From: Dissophora ornata
Lineage: Eukaryota; Mortierellomycota; Mortierellomycetes; Mortierellales; Mortierellaceae
Direction of reading: 5' to 3'
DNA length: 10,769 nt
Assembly: GCA_025201705.1 (NCBI GenBank)
Contig: MU617563.1
Coordinates: forward strand, 1-10,769
The notes below the pieces were generated by a model, which saw only the letters and a program-made list of their open reading frames with translations, did no database searches and was not told where the DNA came from. Positions 1-8,806 of this stretch are shown in pieces. A program made the position numbers and the translations under genes. Within the stretch, counting starts at the first letter, position 1. Every line of letters begins with the position of its first letter.

Positions 1-341
<341 letters not shown>

Positions 342-386
342 TCATATGGCCATTGCGCCCCTTGTCCCTTGTGCAGTTCATATGCA

Positions 387-405
387 TACGATGCTTGGCA
401 TCGTA
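387..405. repeat. Small palindrome (8-bp arms, 3-bp loop), left member of a repeated decamer
   Basis: TACGATGC (387-394) and its exact reverse complement GCATCGTA (398-405) flank a TTG loop. The right arm extended to 407 gives the decamer GCATCGTACG. The same decamer recurs at 535-544. The element sits between the two divergent TATA boxes, upstream of both genes, so a transcription-factor site with dyad symmetry is a reasonable guess. I do not recognise the motif as a named fungal factor site. Confidence 0.6.
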
Positions 406-534
406 CGGCGCAGACACATCCCGTGTCTGGGGCTGCGATTGGCCCGCGGTCAGTTGACTCAAACGGTAAAAAAATTGCCCGTACACGGTATGGCACAGAC
501 CGATGGGTTAATGCGGCGCTGCACCCTGGGTCCC

Positions 535-544
535 GCATCGTACG
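535..544. promoter_or_regulatory. Second copy of decamer GCATCGTACG
   Basis: This is an exact copy of the decamer at 398-407, 137 bp away and in the same orientation, within the ubiquitin/NUP85 intergenic region. This copy lacks the left palindrome arm. Recurrence of a 10-mer within about 640 bp suggests a binding site, but chance or an old duplication is possible. Confidence 0.35.
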
Positions 545-627
545 TGACATCTTGCCACCGCACGTCGCAATACTCTCGTCGCCTTGTAGGAATGGGCCAC
601 CACAGTGCACTACTAGACCATGTCAAC

Positions 628-677
628 CGCGCTCTTGGTCCTCTGTGCATCTCTCTGCGCAGAGAACCAAGAGCGCG
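628..677. repeat. Inverted repeat: 21-bp arms, 8-nt loop, strong hairpin
   Basis: The arms 628-648 and 657-677 are complementary over 21 positions, with one mismatch (640/665) and one G-T pair (646/659). The outer 12 bp, from CGCGCTCTTGGT, pair perfectly. The loop is ATCTCTCT (649-656). It lies about 115-165 bp upstream of the NUP85 ATG and just upstream of a TATA-like sequence at 687. It could be a cruciform-forming promoter element, the remnant of a tiny inverted-repeat element, or part of a structured RNA. No T-run follows either arm, and I saw no flanking duplication that would mark an insertion. Confidence 0.85.
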
Positions 678-686
678 CTTGAAATC

Positions 687-692
687 TATAAA
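687..692 (+). promoter_or_regulatory. Candidate TATA box of NUP85
   Basis: TATAAA lies in an AT-richer stretch about 105 bp upstream of the NUP85 ATG. It is followed by a short CTG microsatellite (about 712-725) and a pyrimidine-rich TCTCTCAG stretch that may surround the start site. The spacing is suitable, but the call rests on a 6-mer only. Confidence 0.45.
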
Positions 693-791
693 CTGCTATT
701 TGGACAGTCACAGCTGCTGCTGCTGTCTCTCAGTTCGCGAGAAAAGCAAAGCAATCGCGTTCACAGCCTTCGATCGTAATCCTTGTAGACT

Positions 792-3700
792 ATGGCGACT
801 ATCCCTCTGATCCAGCCCTCGAATTCGGCATCGAGATTCGGCGCACGAGCAGAAAAGCATTCTATCTTCAGCGCCCCTACGGTCGACATCAATGATGCGA
901 GCACCGAACAGGATCTGCTGAATGAGGACTTGGAAGACAACCATGTCTCGACCATGTACCTTGACCCCAGTCCCATTAAGAACGGTGCCTCAGTGGAATC
1001 CTGGACGCGGAACAACAGGACAATTGGCGCCACCTTTCGGCCCAGCACAAACGAGATCGCGGTTTTTGTAGCTGGCAAGAAAGCTGCTGAAGAGGTAAAT
1101 AAACCTCGCATGCTGACCTTCTAGTCCAGATTTGCAATGCAATAACAATGGCCAACGTAACTTGGAAACTAATGCAACATCTGTGTGTTTGCCCACAATA
1201 GTTCCCCGTCAAACAGCACAACACAACAGAGGATAACACCGTGTTTCTGTGTCAAGCTTCGATCCCTGAGAGTCGGATCCCCGTACGTACTTGATCTGGA
1301 TATCACCAGATCAGTTGCGACCATCACCAAAGTATGCTGACGCGGAAGCACCATCTACTCGCTTGCTCCTATTAGTTCATCACGCAGATGTTTGGAGTCT
1401 TCATGAATACGACCAACAAGGACCCGTACAAAGCGCCAGAGATCTACAGACGCCATTACATCCAGTATTATGAAGGCATCCAGCGGTACCTGCTTCAGCT
1501 TTATGTAAGGGAAGCGATTATGGGAAAAGCCTTGCGGTCGATCATTCAGACTGAAATGGCTGTGGTGGGGTCCTAACGGCGACTCAATTCAAATTCTGTA
1601 GGAGCAATCCAATGATAACATGGAGACAGAGGCAACGATTGAAAATACTGAGGAGCTTGAACTCATGGAAGGATTCAGCTCGGTCTGGCAGCTGGCAGAG
1701 GCAATGTTCTTGACGACCGACAATAAGAAACCGATTGCATTCATGTTTAGTGACTGGCTCTCAGCACACGACACTAGTAAGACCCGGACAGATATTCATC
1801 GTGTTCGTTGTATACCGAATTTTGTTCCTTATCGTGCCTCTTATATCGTCCCTTCTTAGGCTTTGATCTGGATGTTGGCAAGACATTACTTGCATCTGTG
1901 GGTCGACTGTCGCACCCGGAGTTCTGGCCATATATTCACAAGTAAGATTCGAACAGTATCCCACTTGAAGAATATTCCTGTGGCGGTATGTTGGATGTAC
2001 TGACCGTGTGTTCGGTACTTGTTGTAGGTGCTTACTCCGTGGCATGAAGGAATCTGCACTTTTTATAGTTGAACAGACTATAAAAGACGAGACGGACGAG
2101 GAGGTTGGGGATGCTCTGGACGGCTTTTTGGTTGTACTTGGAGGAATTCCATCGTCAGACTCAACTGTACCCGACGGCAGAGCTCATGAAAGACACAGGA
2201 AGTGGCAAGAACAATGCCAGTAAGTCGTTGGTTGTCGTTTTCGAATCACAGAATGGACCAACTTGTTAGAGAGCGAAACGTCATTGACACGAGAACAACT
2301 GTACCATAGGAAGTTCGCCAGGTCGAAGCTGATATCCCTTCTTGGAGCTGGAGTAAAGGAAGCCATGGACATATTAATGGGCAACATTGAGACCATTTTT
2401 GATATCACGGAGTCTTGGGAGGAGGCACTTGCGGCTATCCTTCTCTATACCAACCCTGCTTGCTACAGAGCCGAAGTTTCGTACGACATATTGCCCTGTA
2501 ATTCTGAAAGTGAAGGAATGCTGAGACACCAACTAGATTCGAAACTCACTGCGTTCATTTTACCATGTAGATCAATCCTCAATATTTGTGTGTCGAGATA
2601 TCTGGAGCGCACTGAAGTGTCTCTTCTGGATAGAATCAAAGTCGCCATTCTAGAAATGGATGCTATCAAGGTAACCTGAAGATCCTCTGCTAATTACTCC
2701 TGACTATACTATTTTTCGGTATCACTCAAAGCAACTTTCTTTCGGGTCTATGCAGACAATCCGACACTGCGGAAACTTCCACCCCTGGCTTGTAGCCCAC
2801 CTCGCGGATGTATTCCAACAGTACGGTTATTTGGACATTTCGGAGCTTCAACTCCAGGATACCGCAACCTTGGGCTGGGATTCGAACATTCGTGATTTCT
2901 TTATTACAAGCTATGCTCAAAGTCTCATGTCCAAGCCGAACCTCTGGGAAGCTATCGCGGGCTATTTGCTGAACTGTGGACACACCGGCAAGGCGATTCT
3001 ATCGGAGGTATGATAGGGCATACATTGTCACAGCAAGATATTGAAGGCTCGGGCAATTCTCTATTTGCGACATGACATGTTCATTTACTGATGCTATGTG
3101 TTTTAGTGGATCTGCCACGTGCCTTTAGAATCATCGCAAAAGGCCCATGATGTGATGAAATTCTGCAAAGAAAATCGTCTCACGGATTCGCTGCGATCTA
3201 TCAACAGAGTAAGTCGCATTAGGTTAGTCTCCTGCAACGGACTTCTGGAGAAGTTTCTCACGCAACGCATACGCTCGTATTATAGGTGATGGCTGTGGAA
3301 GAAGAGAAGAGCGGACAGTACGCCCTTGCGATTCAGCATTTCATTGCCTCAAAGGATAACGATCGCGTCGCAAAAGTGGCGGATAATTTGATGCTGAATT
3401 ACCTGCAAAGTGGCGACCTTGACCTTGATAATGCACTAGCATCAATCGATGATACCACGGGTAATAGTTATGTAGAGTTTCTTCGATCCTACGCCAGATT
3501 CCACCGGGATTGCAAGGTATATATCATGAATGATAACATTCCTTCACGTCGGCTTCTTATTTGTCTCCTCTTGTCAACTAAAAGCTCTTTCGTTCATCTC
3601 TGCAGGACTACAAATTTCTCGCTGCAGGACGTACGTTGATCGGCTTGCTGTCATCTGAGAAAGCACCAGAAAAATACTGGGCGACGATGCTGTTTGATGC

Positions 3701-3968
3701 GTTGCCTCTACTGGAGAACAAGCACCAACTGGTCTTTGATACGGATGACACTGAGGTGATGATGCGGTGCCTGGAGGAGATCGTTGGATCTCAGCACAAA
3801 TCAGAATATCTTCAACTGTTACCAGCGAACGTGTCGTCAGTGGCCTCAACTGTGGAGGAGAGGGAGCAGCAGCTGAGCGTTGTTCGTCTGTCGCTGGTCA
3901 GAAATTTTGCCCGCTCCCTCGCGCACCCTCCCAGGAACAATGACAGAGACACTACAATGTCAGAGTAA
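792..3968 (+). CDS. NUP85: Nucleoporin Nup85 homologue, Y-complex scaffold; 11 exons, 764 aa
   Basis: Predicted exons: 792-1094, 1202-1282, 1388-1504, 1602-1776, 1860-1941, 2028-2219, 2274-2670, 2756-3007, 3107-3208, 3286-3516, 3606-3968. An in-frame TAG at 786-788 precedes the ATG. The spliced protein follows Nup85/Pom75 family order: an N-terminal beta region around residues 75-135 (in the family, the blade that completes the Seh1 propeller), the VWQLAEAMF segment near 197, SHPEFWPYIHK near 241-253, the KWQEQC region near 310, an H-x-L-A-D-type helix after residue 450, YWATMLFDALPLLENK at 668-683, and a C-terminal VVRLSLVRNFARSLA at 736-750. The matches to vertebrate NUP85 are collinear throughout. 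Known role: an alpha-solenoid (ACE1 fold) subunit of the Nup84/Nup107-160 Y-complex, a coat of the nuclear pore needed for pore assembly and transport. Introns are 54-107 nt, mostly with GTAAGN donors. Intron 6 (2220-2273) is unusually short, with a poor acceptor chosen to keep frame. Confidence 0.88.
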
Positions 3969-3997
3969 TCAACAAAGTAATCATCAGAGCCGTTCAA

Positions 3998-4008
3998 AAT
4001 AAAATAAA
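3998..4008 (+). terminator. Polyadenylation signal of NUP85
   Basis: Two overlapping AATAAA hexamers (3998-4003 and 4003-4008) lie 30-40 bp after the NUP85 stop codon. They match the canonical eukaryotic cleavage/polyadenylation signal and imply a very short 3' UTR. Confidence 0.7.
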
Positions 4009-4693
4009 GAATATATCACATGCGCAGGGCAAACAGGAATCTGTCCAGCTTGCGCATGTCTGTCTACGAGTAGTAAAATCCATTCCAAAATGATAACAAC
4101 TGTACATGCACGTCCGCTCAACGCGCTTCGTAAGGAATGGAATATGGTATACATGGTGATTGTATGCACGCACGCATCAAAACAAACAAGTATTAGCAAT
4201 CAAGCAGGCAGCTGCAGCACACACAGACGCATCATTCGGACGCACGCACCAAGGAGACGACCCATCAAGTAGGATCGCTGAATCGATTGTTTTTCCTCTT
4301 TCCTGTCTCCTCCACTCTTTTGCTGTTTGCGTCCTTTCTTTCTTTTGTATCCTCACTCGCGTCTATTCCCCCTTTCCTCAAGCAACGCTAGTCGATAAAC
4401 TAAACCAAGCTGACAACGAGACGGTGCAGGACAGATCTAGTTGCACTTTCTTCCACCTACGATCCGTCGGCTCTGTCTTGCTTCCAATCCCATCCCCTCT
4501 CTTACCTCATAACTTTACATTCTCCTGAATACCATTGCTTTTCACGCCTATCATTGGTGTCCGACTCGTTACTTCAGTAACAAAAGGTATCACTGCACCC
4601 CCTTTCTCCTGGTGTCATTGTCCAGCAACCAAGCATATTACTGGTCAAATAACACGCGCTCCGCTGCATTGTCCCTGTAATCGCTACTGCTAG
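4009..4693 (+). promoter_or_regulatory. Upstream region and leader of the chitin synthase gene
   Basis: No protein gene is supported here. The left half (about 4080-4260) carries repeated CACGCACGCA-type stretches. From about 4287 to 4390 the plus strand is strongly pyrimidine-rich (runs such as CTTTCTTTCTTTTG), typical of fungal core promoters and start sites; further CT-rich patches occur at 4440-4530 and 4595-4615. I found no convincing TATA box. The sequence just before the ATG (CTACTGCTAG) resembles a splice acceptor, so a leader intron with a donor near 4577 or 4587 cannot be excluded. Confidence 0.45.
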
Positions 4694-7600
4694 ATGAAAG
4701 GAAAGGGAATTGATCTAGAGAACGGCAACAGTGACGAACTCTATTCTGAGCTCTCACATGCCCTAGGTGTCAACCTCCCTCAGGACAACTCTCCTTCCCA
4801 GCAGCCACCGTCGACGCATCTCCATAGCCATAGAAATGGAGGAGGACTCACCATTGTAACGCATTCTCCCCACATCCAGCACAACGGAGGTGTTGGGGGA
4901 GGGAATGGTCAGAACGGATATAGCAAGAATTTCCAAAATGGACAAGGTGGACATGGTGGACATGGCCACCATCCTCCAGGACAGACCATCTACGCAGGAT
5001 CGGACCAACATAACAACAATGATGTGTTCTATGGAGCTGGAGCCGGTGTTGATGGACATGACGAGAAACATGGGCATGACAGTGATAGCCACTCTCTGAG
5101 AAATCGTCGCCCAGACCAGTTGCAGCAACGTGATCTGGGGAAAGACAAGGCCGAGAGAATGGAGAGGCGTAAGAAGCATAGGAAGCCAGCGTCGGATAGT
5201 GACGAACATAGAAAATGCCCCTCGTGCTGGGTCGCCTTTTCAAGAATGGTGACATGTTGCTTCCCTCCTCCCTTGCTAGTTCTTCTTGGTAAGATTCTTT
5301 GTTCTTTTTTTTTTTACACGTTTGCACTTTGTGCCCTACGACAACGGAACTAATCTTGATCCTCATTATTGTCTCTCATCTCTAATTCTCTCGTTCTTTT
5401 CAGGCATGGGACCAAAAGAGGTGCAGCAAGCGTGGCGCGAAAAAGTCGCGCTGGTCTCCATTATATTCATGCTCTGCTTCACCGTCGGTTTCCTCACCTT
5501 CGGTTTCAACGTCGTCCTCTGTGGCCAGGAACCCACCCGTATCCGTCACGGTCACGTCGACGAAAGTTCTTCCCTTATTTTGGGTCGTGCCTACCTTCTT
5601 AGTGACTTTAACCACCCCAGCGCACCGGGCCTGCAAGTGGTCCCTAATAACTTGCTTGCAAAACCGTTCCCTGACGCCGGAGGTAGAGACATGTCCTTCA
5701 TGTTCCAGAACATCAACCGCGCTTGTAAGGGTGTTTTGGGTTCCAAGCAGCATGATCAGCTCGGAAACGTCTGGAATTATTTCCCTTGTGTGGTCACGAA
5801 TGCCGGGTCGGGCACAAAACCCCCCGGTGGATTGGGTACCCAGGGGTGCCATGTGGGAGCCGAATCGATTCAGGCGCGCCAGTTTATTAAGAAGCTCCGG
5901 TTCATGGGCGAGGTCTACTTCAGCTGGGAAGACATCAAGGAGAAGGGAACCAATTATGTGGTCTACAACGGAAATGTGCTGGATCTCAACAGATTGCATT
6001 GGTTGGAGGAAAATATCATCGTGCCCCCTTCGATGGGACCCTTCATGAATGGAAGCTTTGCGGGCAAGGACATCAGTCTTAGCATGTCTTATTCCAAGGA
6101 ACGCACCGATGTTAGCAAGTGTCTGGCTGAGATTGTGAAAGTCGGAGTTATTGATCAGATGTCGCTCGGATGCGTGGTTGCAGACATAGTGCTGTACGTG
6201 TCATTGATTGTCATTTTGAGCGTCGTATTGTTGAGGTTCTTCTTGGCGGTCATCTTTGGATGGGTTTTGAGCTGGAGATTGGGTTCATTTGACGAAAAGA
6301 CGTTCGCAGAGAAGCTGAGACGCCAGGAGCTTATCGAGGCCTGGGTCGACGGTAACACCTCGCCCTACGTCGATAGCCCTAACTCTGAGACCAACCGGTA
6401 AGCGTCAACCTCTGTGTTTACACTCGTTACTGCGTTCACGTTTGTGGCATTGCTCTTAGTCGACTAACGATTAATTTATTCTTCTCACCAGACGCGCTGA
6501 ACGTATCCGTGCTAGTGTTATGCCTTCTGGATCCCGATACTCAATCCAGGAGTCTGGAGCTGCCACGCCCAATGGATCGCGCGTCTCCGGTGCTACTGAA
6601 ATTCCCTTCCCCCTCGGTCTTCCACCCCCGCGTCGCTGGGGCAGTCTCCCACCGAGTCCTAGGATGTCGCAGTCGAATTCCTCGCTTTTTGGCCCCTCTG
6701 TTCCGCGCCCTGGTCGAAAGCGTTCCGAGTCTTTGAAGCCTTCAAACAACAACGCGCCGCGTCTAAGCCGTGCAGGCTTCAATGCCTCCATTTCGAAATT
6801 CAAAGGCGGAATGCTGCAATGCCCTCTTCTGCATACCTTGATGTTGGTTACCTGCTACTCTGAAGGTATGGATGGTCTTCGTGCCACATGCGATTCCCTG
6901 GCGAACACGAGCTATCCCTCGAGTCACAAGTTGCTGCTGATCATTGCTGACGGTATCATCCGCGGCGAGAACGAGGACCGAACTACGCCTGATGTTTGCT
7001 TGGACATGATGACGGACTTTATTGTGCCCCGTGAGGAGGTTGAGCCTCATTCGTATATCGCCATCGCTGACGGAAGCAAGCGCCATAACATGGCCAAGAT
7101 CTATGCTGGCTATTACAAGTACGCGGATGACTGTGAAATGCCGATGGAACAGCGTCAGAGGGTCCCTATGGTTGTAATTGTGAAGTGCGGCACACCTGCT
7201 GAGGCTCACGACAAGAAACCCGGCAACAGAGGCAAACGCGATTCGCAGATTATCTTAATGTCGTTCTTGCAGAAGGTTATGTTCGATGATCGTATGACAC
7301 CCCTGGAGTACGAGTTCTTCAACGCGTTCTGGAACGTGACCAAGGTGACACCAGACTTTTATGAGCTCGTGCTGATGGTGGACGCGGATACGAAGGTCTA
7401 CCCAGACTCGCTGACCAGAATGGTGGCGTGCATGGCCCAAGACCCGACTGTGATGGGCCTCTGTGGTGAGACCAAGATCGCCAACAAGAAAGAATCTTGG
7501 GTTGCTATGATTCAAGGTATACACACTTACTGCTTCGAATTTTTTTCTTAAAGGGTTGCGATATGCTAACCATTTTATGATGTTTGGTATCCATTCTTAG

Positions 7601-8544
7601 TCTTCGAATACTACATTTCCCATCACTTGTCCAAGGCCTTCGAGTCCATTTTCGGTGGTGTCACTTGTCTTCCCGGCTGTTTCTGCATGTATCGCATCAA
7701 GGCCCCTAAGGGACCTAACCGCCATTGGGTCCCTGTCCTGGCTAACCCTGATATTGTCGAACACTACTCTGAAAATGTTGTCGATACTCTGCACAAGAAG
7801 AACCTGCTTCTCTTGGGTGAGGACCGTTACCTGACCACACTCATGCTCCGAACTTTCCCTAAGCGCAAAATGATGTTTGTACCACAGGCCGTCTGCAAAA
7901 CCCAGGTCCCAACCTCCTTTGCGGTCCTGCTCTCCCAACGTCGCCGTTGGATCAATTCCACGATCCACAACCTCATGGAGCTAGTCCTAATTCGAGATCT
8001 TTGCGGCACCTTTTGCTTCTCGATGCAGTTTGTCATCTTCATGGAGCTGGTCGGAACTGTCGTCTTGCCTGCTGCCATCTCTTTCACGTTGTACCTGATC
8101 GTCATCTCATTCATCATTGTCCCAATTCCTATTATCCCACTGATGCTTCTGGCCGCCATTTTGGGTCTCCCCGCTATCCTCATTCTGATGACGACTCGCA
8201 AGATTGTCTACGTTGGATGGATGGGCATGTACTTGCTCTCTTTGCCCGTCTGGAACTTTGTCCTGCCCGTCTATGCGTTCTGGCATTTTGACGACTTCAC
8301 TTGGGGTCAGACACGTAAGGTCCAGGGTGAGGGCGATGGCAAGCCAGAAACACATGGTGGTAAGGAAGGAGAGTTCGATTCGAGTCAGATCGTGATGAAG
8401 AAGTGGGGCGAGTTTGAGAGAGAGAAGCGGATTAAGCTTGGATTGACAAACGGCATCACGGGCTGGTGCCAGCCCATGTCGTCCGTGGCCCTGGACAATG
8501 TCAGCGTGAGAAGCAGTTATGGCGGCGCCGGTGTTGGCATGTAA
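4694..8544 (+). CDS. Chitin synthase, Chs3/class IV-like (division 2); 4 exons, 1185 aa
   Basis: Predicted exons: 4694-5288, 5404-6397, 6492-7516, 7601-8544. An in-frame TAG (4691-4693) directly precedes the ATG. The enzyme polymerises UDP-GlcNAc into chitin at the plasma membrane (GT2 family). N-terminus: a His/Gly/Asn-rich low-complexity tail (about 1-135), a basic stretch (about 138-174), then Cys175/178/187/188. A first membrane segment lies at about 214-236, preceded by the class-typical QAWREK. An extracytoplasmic region (about 240-455) with a possible N-glycosylation site at N414 comes next, then membrane segment(s) around 458-482. The catalytic domain has CYSEG (651-655), MVDADT (826-830), GETK near 855, EDR (945-947) and QRRRW (984-988). 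Membrane helices follow at about 1005-1090 and [10 protein letters not shown] near 1101-1110. No myosin motor domain is present, which excludes classes V/VII. In yeast, Chs3 needs Chs7 for ER exit and Chs4 for activation; whether that holds here is unknown. It is convergent with the elongase gene. Confidence 0.95.
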
Positions 8545-8806
8545 TCGAAAGAGAGTAGATCCTAGAAACCTGTCACCAACAGAACCCAGTAGAATTTTAC
8601 CAGGGCAATACCAGTCAAAAATATAATAGTAGCCAACCACCAAAATTCCCACGACATGAGCACTGTAGATTGTCGTGTGACAAGCCTTTTTATTAGCCAA
8701 AACGTTTTAAATGATCCACAATACCATGTATGAAATGGTTAGGGCGTGAGGTGCGAAATGTTGATAGTCATCGAGTATAACAGAGTGTGTATATACTCTC
8801 TCTTCA
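8545..8806. other. Convergent 3' intergenic region (chitin synthase / elongase)
   Basis: These 262 bp separate two stop codons facing each other, so both 3' UTRs must end within it. The minus strand has an AATAAA (8689-8694) for the elongase. For the chitin synthase I see only an AT-rich AAAATATAATAG stretch around 8617-8629, a non-canonical candidate. If both signals are used, the two transcripts end close to each other with little or no overlap. Confidence 0.6.
8689..8694 (-). terminator. Polyadenylation signal of the elongase gene
   Basis: The minus strand reads AATAAA here, about 113 bp beyond the elongase stop codon at 8809-8807. It is the only canonical hexamer noticed in the convergent gap on that strand. 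Confidence 0.5.

Noticed and set aside
1505..1576. Read-through of NUP85 exon 3 past the GTAAGG donor
   Set aside because: The frame is open for 24 more codons, but it meets a stop at 1576 within a CTAAC branch-point motif, and the joined sequence without it keeps frame with a 97-nt intron. Kept only as a possible isoform.
2250..2251. CACAG as the acceptor of NUP85 intron 6
   Set aside because: It would give a 32-nt intron and put the following conserved exon out of frame with the preceding one.
4160..4528. 122-codon plus-strand open frame upstream of chitin synthase
   Set aside because: It lacks an ATG at its start, lies in the CT-rich leader/promoter, and its translation is low-complexity without domain character.
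4763..5366. Minus-strand open frames of 148 and 172 codons opposite chitin synthase exon 1
   Set aside because: These are shadows of the low-complexity His/Gly-rich coding strand; they have no independent family signature, and one extends into the intron.
5400..5999. 199-codon minus-strand open frame opposite chitin synthase exon 2
   Set aside because: The plus strand encodes conserved chitin synthase sequence here; the antisense frame is a by-product of codon bias.
8107..8700. 197-codon minus-strand open frame over the chitin synthase 3' end
   Set aside because: It lies opposite conserved membrane helices of the chitin synthase and has no recognisable domain.
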